From Leptolyngbya sp. PLA1 (GTDB lineage Bacteria > Planctomycetota > Phycisphaerae > Phycisphaerales > UBA1924), in contig QWIH01000006.1 of assembly GCA_021405315.1 (NCBI GenBank), positions 1-64,000 on the forward strand: DNA of 64,000 nt, in the 5' to 3' direction. Below the pieces are notes generated by a model. The model saw only the letters and a program-made list of their open reading frames with translations. It made no database searches and was not told the origin of the DNA. Position numbers and translations under genes: made by a program. Shown piece after piece: positions 55,513 to 64,000 of the stretch (position 1 is its first letter; every line of letters begins with the position of its first letter).

Positions 55513-56628
55513 ATGCCCGCCATTCCCACGCTCTGCCTGCTCGCCCTCCTGCAACCGCAGCCGGCCCAACCCCCCGCGGGCGCGCCCACACCACCGGCGG
55601 CGCCGGCAGCCGCCCAGCCAGCCCCGGAAGAGCCCCTGCCGGACTTCTCTCGCGCCTCGGTCATCGAGCGACTCCGCTTCGAGGCCTCTCGGGTGCTTCC
55701 ACTCGCCCGCTGCCCCGACACGCAGCGTTTTCTGCTCGCCACCAGCTTCCTGGACTTCCCCGGCGACCGCGCCATCTGGCAGCACAAGGCCAAGGGGCTG
55801 GCCCTGACGCCGGGCGAGTACGACGGCCTGCCCAAGGACGAGCGGGAGGGGTTCGTGGAACGGGCCATCTCCGAGACGGACTACTTCTACACGAAGTACG
55901 GCTCGCCCCTGGCGTACGCGCGCCCGCTGCAGATCGCCTGCGACGCCGCGGGTGGCGAGGGCTCGCTCCAGGGGAAGCGCATCCTCGACTTCGGCTATGG
56001 CGGCGTCGGTCACCTGCGTCTCCTGGCCATGCTCGGCGCCCACACGGTCGGGGTGGACGTCGATCCGGTCCTTCGCGCGATCTATGCATGGCCCGGAGAC
56101 ACGGGGCCCGTTCCCGGTGCCTCCTTCTTCGACCGGCAGATGCCCGAGGGATCCGTCGCCCTCGTCACGGGCCGGTTCCCGGCCGAGCCCGCCGCGGCGA
56201 CGGCCGTCGGCACTGGGTTTGACCTCATCCTGAGCAAGAACACGCTCAAGAACGGGTACATCAACCCCGAGCAGCCCGTGGACAAGCGCATGCTCGTGGA
56301 TTTGGGCGTGCCGAACGACGTCTTCGTGAAGGAGTTGGCATCGCGCCTCAACACCGGCGGCTATCTCCTTATTTACAACCTGTCGCCGGCGCAGAATCCG
56401 GAAAAGTACATCCCCTGGGCGGACGGCCGGTGCCCCTTTCCGCGGGACATGCTGGAGGCCGCCGGGCTCGAAGTCGTGAAGTTCGATGAGAACGATGACG
56501 CCGCCGCCCGGGCGCTCGGACGGGCCCTGATGTGGGACCGGGGCGAGCATCCGATGGACCTGGAGAAGGACCTGTTTGCGCTGTACACGCTGTGTCGCAA
56601 GAAGGAACCCGGACGGAGCCATCCATGA
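55513..56628 (+). CDS. Exported methyltransferase-like protein
   Basis: 371 aa. GGAGG lies before the ATG; a short signal-like N-terminus (MPAIPTLCLLALLQPQPAQPP) and a proline/alanine spacer follow. The domain from about residue 150 has a SAM-binding-like motif I (ILDFGYGGVGHLRLLAMLGAHTVGVDVDP) and LSKNTLKNGYI in the motif IV area. An exported SAM-dependent enzyme would lack its cofactor, so it may have another ligand or the signal peptide may be absent. Its stop overlaps the next start (ATGA), so it is coupled to the dipeptidyl peptidase. Confidence 0.7.
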   Translation: MPAIPTLCLLALLQPQPAQPPAGAPTPPAAPAAAQPAPEEPLPDFSRASVIERLRFEASRVLPLARCPDTQRFLLATSFLDFPGDRAIWQHKAKGLALTPGEYDGLPKDEREGFVERAISETDYFYTKYGSPLAYARPLQIACDAAGGEGSLQGKRILDFGYGGVGHLRLLAMLGAHTVGVDVDPVLRAIYAWPGDTGPVPGASFFDRQMPEGSVALVTGRFPAEPAAATAVGTGFDLILSKNTLKNGYINPEQPVDKRMLVDLGVPNDVFVKELASRLNTGGYLLIYNLSPAQNPEKYIPWADGRCPFPRDMLEAAGLEVVKFDENDDAAARALGRALMWDRGEHPMDLEKDLFALYTLCRKKEPGRSHP

Positions 56629-58853
56629 ATGCCCGCACCGCGCTCGCCTCACTCCTGATCTCAGCCGCCGCGTGGGCCCAGCCCGCTGTGACCCTCCAGA
56701 ACCCGGAGTTTCTGGAGCAGTACGCGGCGACCAACCGGTTCCGCCTCGGCAGTCCGACGAAGGTCACGTTCACGCCCGACGCGAAGCACATCCTGTTCCT
56801 CCGGGCCGGTGCGCGCTCCTTCGTCCAGGACCTGTGGGTATTCGACATCGCCTCGGCGAAGGAGCGAGTGCTCCTCACCGCGGACCAGATCCTCGCGGGC
56901 GGCGAGGAGAACCTCACGGCGGAGGAGCTGGCCCGTCGCGAGCGCATGCGCATGGCGAGCCGGGGCATCGCGGGGTTTGACCTGTCCAAGGACGGGAAGC
57001 GCGTCCTGGTCCCACTCTCGGGCCGGCTGTTCGTGATCGACCTCGCGTCGGCGCTCGCGGGCGAGGTGAAGCCCGCCGAACTTCCCGGCGAAGGCGGATT
57101 CCCCATCGATCCGCAGTTCTCGCCGGACGCGGCCAAGGTCGCGAGCGTCCGCTCAGGCGAGGTGTGGGTGACCGAGGTGGCCACCGGGAAGACCAAGCCC
57201 ATCACCAGCGGCGCCGGGGGCACCATCTCCAACGGGGAGGCTGAGTTCGTCGCCCAGGAAGAGATGTCCCGGTTTCACGGCTATTGGTGGTCCCCGGATT
57301 CCGCCACCATCCTGTATCAGCAGACCGATACCGCGGGGATGGAGACCTTCCACATCGCCGACGCCTTCAACCCGGGCAAGGCGCCAAACGTCTGGCCCTA
57401 CCCACGCGCGGGCAAGAAGAACGCGGACGTGAAGCTCGGGCTCGTCTCCGCGGCAGGCGGTGCCACCACCTGGGTCGAGTGGGATCGCGCCCGATTCCCG
57501 TATGTTGCCAGCGTGCGCTGGAGCAAGAACGCGCCCTTGAGCATCCTTGTACAGAATCGCCTGCAGACGCACCAGCAGCTCCTCGCGGTCGACACGGCAA
57601 CCGGCGGGACTTCCGTGATCGTCGATGAGAAGGACCCGGCCTGGCTCAACATCGCCGAGGCCTGTCCCAAATGGACGCCCGACGGCTCCTCATTCCTCTG
57701 GCTCACGGAGCAGGCGCCGGACACCGACGGCTGGGCGCTGCAGCTCCGCGCCCGTGACGGCTCGATCATCCGCACCCTCGCCGGCCCCGAGGTCGGCCTC
57801 TTCAACCTCGTCTCGCTCGATGAGGCCGGCACCGCCGCCATCATCGCCGGCACTGGTGGCGACCCCACGCAGACGGCGCTCTACCGGGTGCCCCTCTCCG
57901 GCGACGCGCCGCCCGCCAGACTGACCGACGCCGCCGTTCCCGGCACCTATTCGGGCACCTTCAGCGATGACCACTCGGCCTGGGTTTGCTCCACGAGCGA
58001 CATTTCGGGCACGCTACGGCTGGATGTTCTGACTGCCGACGGCAAAGCGCTGGGCGAACTCCGCTCCGTCGCCGAACAACCCCCCTTCACGCCGGGCGTC
58101 CAACTGGTGACGCTCGATGCCCCGCTGTCCATCCGAGCCGCCATCGTCCGCCCTCGCGACTTCAAGCCGGGCACCAAGTACCCCGTCATCGACGCGGTGT
58201 ACGGCGGCCCGGGCTCGAATACCGTCAATGCCTCCGCACGCGGCTATCTCATGCAGCAGTGGCTCGCCGACCAGGGCTTCATCGTCGTGGCGATCGATGG
58301 GCGGGGTACGCCACGACGCGGCCGCGCGTGGGAACGTGCCACCAAGCACGACCTCATGACCATCCCCCTCGAAGACCACGCGGAGGCACTCGCCAACCTC
58401 GCCAGCCGCTTCCCGGAGATGGACATCTCCCGTGTGGGCGTCACGGGCTGGTCGTTCGGAGGCTACTTCGCGGCCCACGCCACCATGCGCCGCCCGGATA
58501 TCTACCGATGCGGTGTGGCCGGCGCACCGGTCGCTGACTGGGCCGACTACGACACCCACTACACGGAGCGCTACATGGGGCTGCCGCAGGACCGCACCTC
58601 TGACTACGCCAACGCCAACGCCCTCACCTATTGCAAGGACCTGTCCGTGCCCCTGCTGGTCATCCACGGCACGGCGGATGACAACGTCTATTTTCTTCAC
58701 AGCCTCCGACTTACCGATGCATTGACGCGTGCGGGCCGGCACTACGAGTTCCTCCCTCTCGCCGGATTCACCCACTCGCCGAACGAGCCCGCCATCGTCC
58801 GCCAGTACCAGGGCCGCATCGCGGAGTTCCTCGTCCGCCACCTTGCCCGCTGA
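56625..58853 (+). CDS. S9B family dipeptidyl peptidase (DPP IV-like)
   Basis: 742 aa with a signal peptide. An N-terminal beta-propeller with the Glu-Glu substrate clamp (EFVAQEEMSRFHGYWWSPDS) leads to an alpha/beta-hydrolase domain with the nucleophile S610 in GWSFGGY, the aspartate in HGTADDNVYF and the histidine in GFTHSPN. It removes N-terminal dipeptides from exported or external peptides and fits peptide feeding. It is translated by coupling to the methyltransferase-like gene. Confidence 0.93.
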   Translation: MNARTALASLLISAAAWAQPAVTLQNPEFLEQYAATNRFRLGSPTKVTFTPDAKHILFLRAGARSFVQDLWVFDIASAKERVLLTADQILAGGEENLTAEELARRERMRMASRGIAGFDLSKDGKRVLVPLSGRLFVIDLASALAGEVKPAELPGEGGFPIDPQFSPDAAKVASVRSGEVWVTEVATGKTKPITSGAGGTISNGEAEFVAQEEMSRFHGYWWSPDSATILYQQTDTAGMETFHIADAFNPGKAPNVWPYPRAGKKNADVKLGLVSAAGGATTWVEWDRARFPYVASVRWSKNAPLSILVQNRLQTHQQLLAVDTATGGTSVIVDEKDPAWLNIAEACPKWTPDGSSFLWLTEQAPDTDGWALQLRARDGSIIRTLAGPEVGLFNLVSLDEAGTAAIIAGTGGDPTQTALYRVPLSGDAPPARLTDAAVPGTYSGTFSDDHSAWVCSTSDISGTLRLDVLTADGKALGELRSVAEQPPFTPGVQLVTLDAPLSIRAAIVRPRDFKPGTKYPVIDAVYGGPGSNTVNASARGYLMQQWLADQGFIVVAIDGRGTPRRGRAWERATKHDLMTIPLEDHAEALANLASRFPEMDISRVGVTGWSFGGYFAAHATMRRPDIYRCGVAGAPVADWADYDTHYTERYMGLPQDRTSDYANANALTYCKDLSVPLLVIHGTADDNVYFLHSLRLTDALTRAGRHYEFLPLAGFTHSPNEPAIVRQYQGRIAEFLVRHLAR

Positions 58854-58889
58854 CACGCCGGCGGCGGGGGGTTCGGTCCCTCACGGTCC

Positions 58890-58895
58890 TACCCT
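58890..58895 (+). promoter_or_regulatory. TACCCT -10-like element, carboxyltransferase
   Basis: TACCCT lies 8 bases before the ATG at 58904, the same hexamer and spacing as at pheT. Confidence 0.4.
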
Positions 58896-58903
58896 CTCCC
58901 CGC

Positions 58904-60562
58904 ATGAGCACTCTGCGCGCACTGACCGGTGAGTTTCTCGCTCTCGAGGCCAAGATTCAGACGGGCGGCGGCCCGGCTGCCATCGCCCGCCAGCACGAGA
59001 AGGGCCGCCTCACCGCCCGCGAACGCATCCAGAAGCTGGTCGACCCCGGCACCTTCTTCCAGGAGTGCGGCCTGTGGGCGGCGCACGAGATGTACAAGGA
59101 CCACGGCGGCGCCCCCGCCGCGGGCGCCGTGACGGGCATCGGTGTCATTCACGGCCGGCGCTGCATGATCATCGCGAACGATGCCACCGTGAAGGCCGGC
59201 GCGTTCTTCCCCATGACTGCCAAGAAGATCATCCGCGCCCAGAACATCGCCATGATGGCGCGGCTTCCGCTGGTGTACCTTGTCGACAGCGCGGGTGTGT
59301 ATCTGCCTCTCCAGGAAGAGGTCTTCCCGGACACCGACGACTTCGGACGTGTCTTTCGGAACAACGCCGTGGCCTCGGCCATGGGCGTGCCTCAGATCGC
59401 GGCCATCATGGGCTTCTGCGTCGCAGGCGGGGGCTACCTCCCCGTGCTGTGCGACACGCTGCTCATGACCGAGGGCAGCGGGCTCTACCTGGCCGGCCCC
59501 GCGCTCGTCAAGGCCGCCATCGGCCAGGAGGTCTCCGACGAGGAGCTCGGCGGGGCCGAGATGCACGCGCAGATCTCGGGCACGATCGACTTCCGCGAGA
59601 AGGACGACCATGCCTGCATCGAGCGCATTCGCTCGCTGGTCGCGAAGTATCAGGTCCCCGTGCGCCCCGCTCGCAGCGGCCCCTCACCCCATGCCTCTCC
59701 CGACCGCGCCTACGACATCTTCACCGACAAGCCCGGTGCGCAGTTCGACGTCCGCGATCTGATCGCGTGCTGGGTCGATTCCGCCGCTCGTCGCAACGCG
59801 GAGGGGCTCGAATCCCTCACCCCTGACTTCGACGAGTACAAGGCCGAGTATGGGCAGACCATCGTCTGCGGCTATGCCAGCATCGGGGGCTATCCCTGCG
59901 GCATTGTCGCCAACCAGAAGAAGACCGTGCAGCGCACCATGCCGGGCGGGAAGTCCGGCCCCTCCAAGAGCGTCCAGATGCCGGGCGTCATCTACGACGA
60001 CGCCTCCGACAAGGCCGCGAGGTTCATCCTCGACTGCAACCAGCGCAAGGTGCCTCTGGTTTTCGTCCATGACACCACGGGCTTCATGGTGGGGCGTGAC
60101 AGCGAGCAGGGCGGCATCATCAAGGCCGGGGCCAAGATGGTCAACGCCATGGCCAACTCAACGGTCCCGAAGATCGTGCTGATCACCGGGGGCAGCTACG
60201 GCGCGGGCAACTACGCGATGTGCGGCCGGGCGTTCGACCAGTTCCTCGCCCTCGCGTGGCCCTCGGCCAAGTTCGCCGTGATGGGCGCCAATCAGGCCAC
60301 GGGCACCCTCGCGACCATCGAGGCCAAGGGGCGCGAGCGTCGGGGCGAGGTGCTGGACGCGGAGGCCAAGAAGCAGATCTACGCCGCCGTTCACGCGAGC
60401 TACACCGAACAGGCCGACATCCGCCACGGCGCCGCCCGCGGATGGGTGGACCGGATCATCGACCCGGCCCGCACGCGAGATGAGCTGGTCGCGGCCCTGG
60501 CCGCCGCGGACCAGGGATGGGACTACTCCGTCCGGTTCAGCACGGGCGTGCTGCAGGTGTGA
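58904..60562 (+). CDS. Acyl-CoA carboxylase carboxyltransferase subunit
   Basis: 552 aa, the full beta-subunit size of propionyl- or methylcrotonyl-CoA carboxylases. Both crotonase-like halves are present: RLTARERIQKLVDPGTFFQECG, YLVDSAGVYLPLQEEVFPD, GFCVAGGGYLPVLCD in the first, and VHDTTGFMVGRDSEQGGIIKAGAKM, GGSYGAGNYAMCGRAFD, WPSAKFAVMGANQATGTL in the second. The long D-S-A-G-x-x-L-P-x-Q-x-E-x-F stretch fits methylcrotonyl-CoA carboxylase (leucine breakdown) best. The biotin carboxylase subunit is not adjacent. Confidence 0.9.
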   Translation: MSTLRALTGEFLALEAKIQTGGGPAAIARQHEKGRLTARERIQKLVDPGTFFQECGLWAAHEMYKDHGGAPAAGAVTGIGVIHGRRCMIIANDATVKAGAFFPMTAKKIIRAQNIAMMARLPLVYLVDSAGVYLPLQEEVFPDTDDFGRVFRNNAVASAMGVPQIAAIMGFCVAGGGYLPVLCDTLLMTEGSGLYLAGPALVKAAIGQEVSDEELGGAEMHAQISGTIDFREKDDHACIERIRSLVAKYQVPVRPARSGPSPHASPDRAYDIFTDKPGAQFDVRDLIACWVDSAARRNAEGLESLTPDFDEYKAEYGQTIVCGYASIGGYPCGIVANQKKTVQRTMPGGKSGPSKSVQMPGVIYDDASDKAARFILDCNQRKVPLVFVHDTTGFMVGRDSEQGGIIKAGAKMVNAMANSTVPKIVLITGGSYGAGNYAMCGRAFDQFLALAWPSAKFAVMGANQATGTLATIEAKGRERRGEVLDAEAKKQIYAAVHASYTEQADIRHGAARGWVDRIIDPARTRDELVAALAAADQGWDYSVRFSTGVLQV

Positions 60563-60574
60563 TGTTGGAAGCGA

Positions 60575-60600
60575 AGAACCCGGCGACGGCGCCGGGTTCT
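60575..60600. terminator. Hairpin between converging genes
   Basis: Perfect 10-bp stem AGAACCCGGC/GCCGGGTTCT with a 6-base loop, 12 bases past the carboxyltransferase stop and 38 past the opposing stop. No strong T-tract on either side. Confidence 0.65.
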
Positions 60601-60638
60601 CTGAGCATCCGCAGAGTGATGATGAACGGGTCGCGTTC

Positions 60639-62204
60639 TTACGGGCACCCGCCGCCACCGACGGTGTTGATGAGGGCGCTGACGTCATCCTGATCGACGT
60701 TGCCGTCCCGGTTAAAGTCGGGGTCGATGCCGGTGGGGTTCTCGCCGCCGCCGACGACATTGATGAGGTAGGAGACGTCGTCCTGGTCGACGTTGCCGTC
60801 CTGGTTGAGGTCGGGGTCGCAGGCGGGACCCTGCGCGAGGTCGACCACGAGGAACGCCTGTCCGAGGGCTGTGAGCGATGCGTCGCGGATGTCCGCCATG
60901 AAGTAGAGCTTGAGATCGTCGCTGAGCGCGAGGTCGAAGTTGTTGAAGACCGAGACAAAGACGTTGTCGTCCATCTGCCCGTTGCCGTCGGCGTCCACGG
61001 GGTCGCCCTCACGGACGACGACGCGGGTGCCGTTGAGCACGAGCACGGCGTTGGCGTTCACGTCGACCGCGTTGGTGGTGCCGCCGACGATGTAGTCACC
61101 CACGTTGTTGACGGCGACGCTGAAGAACGTCGCGGCGAAGAGCGCATCGTCGTAGAGCTCGCCCGAGGGGGCGTTGGGGGTGATGTCCTCATCGGTGCCC
61201 GCGACGCGCGTGCCGTCGAAGACGACCCAGTCCAGGGGGAGCGTGCCGCTGTTGGAGCCGTTGGTGATCCAGTGCGACCCGTCGCGAGACATGAAGGCGT
61301 CCAGCGCGGCGGAGGTGGAGGTGCCGACCCCGCCGTAGATCACGTCCCCTTCGCGGACCACGACGTCCGGGGCGGAGCCGTTGTGATAGACCAGCAACTG
61401 GTCGGTCGCGGTGGCGCCCTCGTCGTTGCCCTGCGCGAGCCATCGGGAGCCGTCGGGGCTCATGAAGAAGTCGCCCGCGTCGAAGAGGTCCCAGATGGTG
61501 CCGGAGGGCTCGGTGGCCGTCACGCCCTCCTGCGCGACGATGGTGTGGGCCCCGCCGCCGACCGTCTCGACCATGAGGAAGTCGTTGTTGTTCGCCGTGA
61601 GGGGCAGGACCGGCGTGGCGGTGCCGGGGCCGTCGAAGAGAGACTTGTACGCGACGCGCCCGTCCGCGAGCATGTTCGGAGAGTCGATGGTTCCGCCCAC
61701 GTTGTTGCCGGCGAAGAGCCCCGTGGGTTCGGCCTGATCCTCACGGAGCACCAGGCGCTCAAAGCCGCTCGTGACGTTGTAGACCACCAGGCACTCGTCG
61801 TCTGTCGTCGCGCCGTCGAGGTCCATCGCGACGGCGATCTGGCCGGCGTTGTTGATCGAGAGCTCGGTGTCCACGAACGAAAGGTTGCGTCCGGAGGCGA
61901 AGGGCACCGGCCCCTCCTGGAACACCAGCACCGCGCCTGTCCGGGTCGGACCGCTTCCCGACACCAGCACGCGGTCCGCGGTCGCGGCCTCGTTCGCGAA
62001 CCCGCCCAGCGCCCAGCGGCTGCCGTCGGGGCTCAGGAACACGCGGTCGAACTGCGACGTGGCGCCCGGCTTCCATCCGTTCTCCAGCCCGGGCACCACG
62101 TTGCTGGGGTGGAGCGGGAGGTTCGAGAAGATGGCCTGGATCTGCGCCTGAGCCACACTCGTCAGGCCGCCCGCGGCGACCACCAGAAACAGCTTTGCGT
62201 TCAT
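60639..62204 (-). CDS. Exported protein with paired dockerin-like tail
   Basis: 521 aa. Signal peptide MNAKLFLVVAAGGLTSVAQAQ. The 440-residue middle region repeats a pattern of about 120 residues (LSPDGSRWALGGFANEA..ADRVLVSG; MSPDGSRWLAQGNDEGATATDQLLVYHNG; MSRDGSHWITNGSNSG), probably a propeller-like or stacked beta fold. The tail has DLNQDGNVDQDD and DFNRDGNVDQDD and ends GGGGCP. Likely surface-located, ligand unknown. It lies 122 bases after the next dockerin gene on the same strand. Confidence 0.83.
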   Translation of the reverse strand: MNAKLFLVVAAGGLTSVAQAQIQAIFSNLPLHPSNVVPGLENGWKPGATSQFDRVFLSPDGSRWALGGFANEAATADRVLVSGSGPTRTGAVLVFQEGPVPFASGRNLSFVDTELSINNAGQIAVAMDLDGATTDDECLVVYNVTSGFERLVLREDQAEPTGLFAGNNVGGTIDSPNMLADGRVAYKSLFDGPGTATPVLPLTANNNDFLMVETVGGGAHTIVAQEGVTATEPSGTIWDLFDAGDFFMSPDGSRWLAQGNDEGATATDQLLVYHNGSAPDVVVREGDVIYGGVGTSTSAALDAFMSRDGSHWITNGSNSGTLPLDWVVFDGTRVAGTDEDITPNAPSGELYDDALFAATFFSVAVNNVGDYIVGGTTNAVDVNANAVLVLNGTRVVVREGDPVDADGNGQMDDNVFVSVFNNFDLALSDDLKLYFMADIRDASLTALGQAFLVVDLAQGPACDPDLNQDGNVDQDDVSYLINVVGGGENPTGIDPDFNRDGNVDQDDVSALINTVGGGGCP

Positions 62205-62326
62205 CGGTCAAATCTCCCCGTCGACAGAACCACTTCCCCCCGGCGCACGCCGCGGCGGAATCCCACGGTACCACACACGTCAAGGGCTTCCAAGGAAACC
62301 TGTTCCTTACACAGCCCGAATCGGGG

Positions 62327-64000
62327 TCAAGGGCAGTCGCCGCCCGCGACCACGTTGATCAGGGCCGCCACATCGTCCTGATCGACATTCCCGTCCTGAT
62401 TGAAGTCCGGGTCGATGCCGGTGGGGTTCTCGCCCCCGCCGACGACATTGATGAGGTACGAGACGTCGTCCTGATCCACGTTGCCGTCCTGATTGGCGTC
62501 CGGGTCGCACCCACCCCCCGCGGGCGGACGGAGATAGAGGATGCCACGGGCCTCTGGCCCGCCGAGGGCCTGCACCTGGGCATCGGTCAGGGCCTCGTCC
62601 GTGTACGCCATGTTGGCGACATAGAACGTCTCGCCCCGGCCCTGGAGGTCGGAGAACAGACAGACCGTCGACGCCATGGGCGCCAGCGTCGAGTTCGGCG
62701 CCTGCGCCCATGGACTGGGGAACTGCCCCCAGGCGTTCCAGGTCGCGGTCGCCACCGCGGTCCCGTTCGGGTTCGTCGAGCTGACGTCCCCCCATCGCGG
62801 GTCGGTGGACTTGCAGGACGAATACAGCCAGTCCCCCTGCGTTGTTCCCGCGAACTGTCCGTTCACAAAGACGCGTCCCACCTTCGTGCGGTACCCGTCG
62901 CTGGAGAGCGCAAGCCTGAACCACTGGTCCGCCTGCACTCCGGGAAGCGTGACATACGTCCCGAAGTCGCTCTGGTAACCGAACTTCGCCACACCTCCCT
63001 CGACGCGCACCCAGGCGTCGGCGGACGAGTCATTGTTGTGGTTGTCCTCCAGCAGGCACGCCGCGAACGTGCTGCTCCACGACGAAGATGGGATGAGAAT
63101 GTCCCACACCAGTGTCCATTGGCCGTTGCGGTCCTCGGGCCAATAGTCGCGTGTGTTCGTCCACATCGCGACGCCGATGCCGCGAGACTTCGCCCGGTTT
63201 CCGGGGTCGGCGAGGTTTCGGGGCGGGCTGACGCGATACACCAGGTCTTCCTCGCTCCCGACATTCGGCAGGCCGAAGCTCCCCGTCGTTCCGAACGCGG
63301 ATTGTGCCTGCGTCACTCCCTGCGGGGTGGGAGTCGTCGGGTAGTCCGTTTCTTCGCCCGGCCCGCCCAGGATCGGCCCGAATGCCGGATCATCCAGGTA
63401 GCGCATCCTCCCCGGTCCGCTCGAGGGAGCGAGCCCGGTCTGCCTGACGCTGCGGAGGTCTCCATCGAAGTGGAACTCGGATACGGTCGCGGGGGGCGGG
63501 TTGAACGTCGCGTAGGCGCCGCCCCCGGACACCACGTTGATCCCAAGCCCGAAGGGCTTCTGGATGTTGCGGATCGCGGCTCGCCCGTTCCGCGTGCCCA
63601 GGATGTCCTGCACGAACGTGAGCGAGAGGGTGATGCCCGAAAACGTCCCGTTCACCGTCTCGCTGTCCAGTTGCACCGGGACCGCGCCGCCCGGGTTCCG
63701 CACCGCACCCCGCAGGATGCGCTGCTGCCCCGGAACAAAGCCGTTCAGCACGTCGCCAAGGGGTGTGTCGTTGGGAATCACGACGATGCCCAGGAATCCG
63801 GTGCCCCGCACGATCGGGTTGAAGGCGAAGGTGTACCCGCTCGCGGCGTCGATGGTGCCAGCACTCGTCCTCGACACATCAGCGGGGGTGGTCGAGAGCG
63901 AGGAGATGCTGAGCCCGGCGCAATCCACGTTCACCGTGGGTTGGCCCGCCGCCGCCGCCAAGAACCCCGCCAGCCCGCACCACGCCGCAGCAGCCCTCGC
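62327..64000 (-). CDS. Exported protein with paired dockerin-like tail, 5-prime end outside window
   Basis: At least 557 residues; the frame is still open at the right edge, where the end of a signal peptide is visible (AWCGLAGFLAAAAG). Residues in the middle (NRAKSRGIGVAMWTNTRDYWPEDRNGQWTLVWDILIPSSSW ... VFVNGQFAGTTQGDWLY) resemble a laminin-G/concanavalin-like fold that often binds sugars. The tail contains DANQDGNVDQDD and DFNQDGNVDQDD and ends GGDCP. It is the closest tail match in the window to the protein downstream (60639-62204). Confidence 0.82.
   Translation of the reverse strand, partial: ARAAAAWCGLAGFLAAAAGQPTVNVDCAGLSISSLSTTPADVSRTSAGTIDAASGYTFAFNPIVRGTGFLGIVVIPNDTPLGDVLNGFVPGQQRILRGAVRNPGGAVPVQLDSETVNGTFSGITLSLTFVQDILGTRNGRAAIRNIQKPFGLGINVVSGGGAYATFNPPPATVSEFHFDGDLRSVRQTGLAPSSGPGRMRYLDDPAFGPILGGPGEETDYPTTPTPQGVTQAQSAFGTTGSFGLPNVGSEEDLVYRVSPPRNLADPGNRAKSRGIGVAMWTNTRDYWPEDRNGQWTLVWDILIPSSSWSSTFAACLLEDNHNNDSSADAWVRVEGGVAKFGYQSDFGTYVTLPGVQADQWFRLALSSDGYRTKVGRVFVNGQFAGTTQGDWLYSSCKSTDPRWGDVSSTNPNGTAVATATWNAWGQFPSPWAQAPNSTLAPMASTVCLFSDLQGRGETFYVANMAYTDEALTDAQVQALGGPEARGILYLRPPAGGGCDPDANQDGNVDQDDVSYLINVVGGGENPTGIDPDFNQDGNVDQDDVAALINVVAGGDCP

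Overview
The window looks like a GC-rich chromosome segment from a planctomycete, most likely class Phycisphaerae. The main evidence is at least six intact and two decayed exported proteins that end in a paired EF-hand/dockerin-like tail (D-x-N-x-D-G-N-x-D-Q-D-D ... GGGENPTGxDPDFNxDGN ... AGGxCP). Supporting evidence is the three exported proteins with short hydrophobic plus arginine-rich sorting tails, the mreBCD cluster, split tRNA genes without encoded CCA, and many small planctomycete-type proteins. Coding density is high and both strands are used in short operons.

Layout. 1-10.9 kb: an exported cupredoxin, small proteins, arginine decarboxylase (speA), a PepSY protein with a glycine/aspartate linker, a two-domain FKBP isomerase, a very acidic small protein, small membrane proteins and a MoxR ATPase. 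11-27 kb: two paralogous dockerin-tailed exported proteins, pheT without its usual tRNA-binding domain, tRNA-Leu, ComM-like AAA protein, a semialdehyde dehydrogenase, mreBCD, a Dus enzyme with an insert, a lipoprotein, a PIG-L deacetylase, a broken formylglycine-enzyme-like dockerin gene and pyrE. 27-35.4 kb: a compact plus-strand operon of three HlyD/lipoyl-type adaptor proteins (one fused to a GAF domain, one fused to a PqqD-like domain and an M50 site-2 protease) ending in a truncated SecA-like ATPase. I rate this operon the best candidate for an uncharacterised export system. 35.4-47.9 kb: more dockerin and PEP-CTERM-like exported proteins, an orphan sugar-type ABC ATPase, a stand-alone atpD with a textbook terminator, a di-heme peroxidase carrying a dockerin tail, a highly divergent sigma-70-like protein and gatB. 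48-50.8 kb: a three-gene coupled operon in which each gene is interrupted by one in-frame stop codon. 51-64 kb: tRNA-Gln, an HtrA protease with several PDZ domains next to an apparently inactive relative, a Tat-type metallophosphoesterase, a methyltransferase-like exported protein coupled to an S9B dipeptidyl peptidase, an acyl-CoA carboxyltransferase, and two tandem dockerin-tailed proteins, the last cut by the window edge.

Expression signals fall into two classes. Exported proteins generally have a clear GGAGG-type ribosome binding site. In contrast, pheT, pyrE, gatB, comM, the aldehyde dehydrogenase, the first HlyD gene, the sigma-like gene and the carboxyltransferase have no convincing ribosome binding site but carry a TANNNT hexamer 5-10 bases before the start codon, which suggests leaderless mRNAs. 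All functional statements come from reading motifs by eye; no database search was run.
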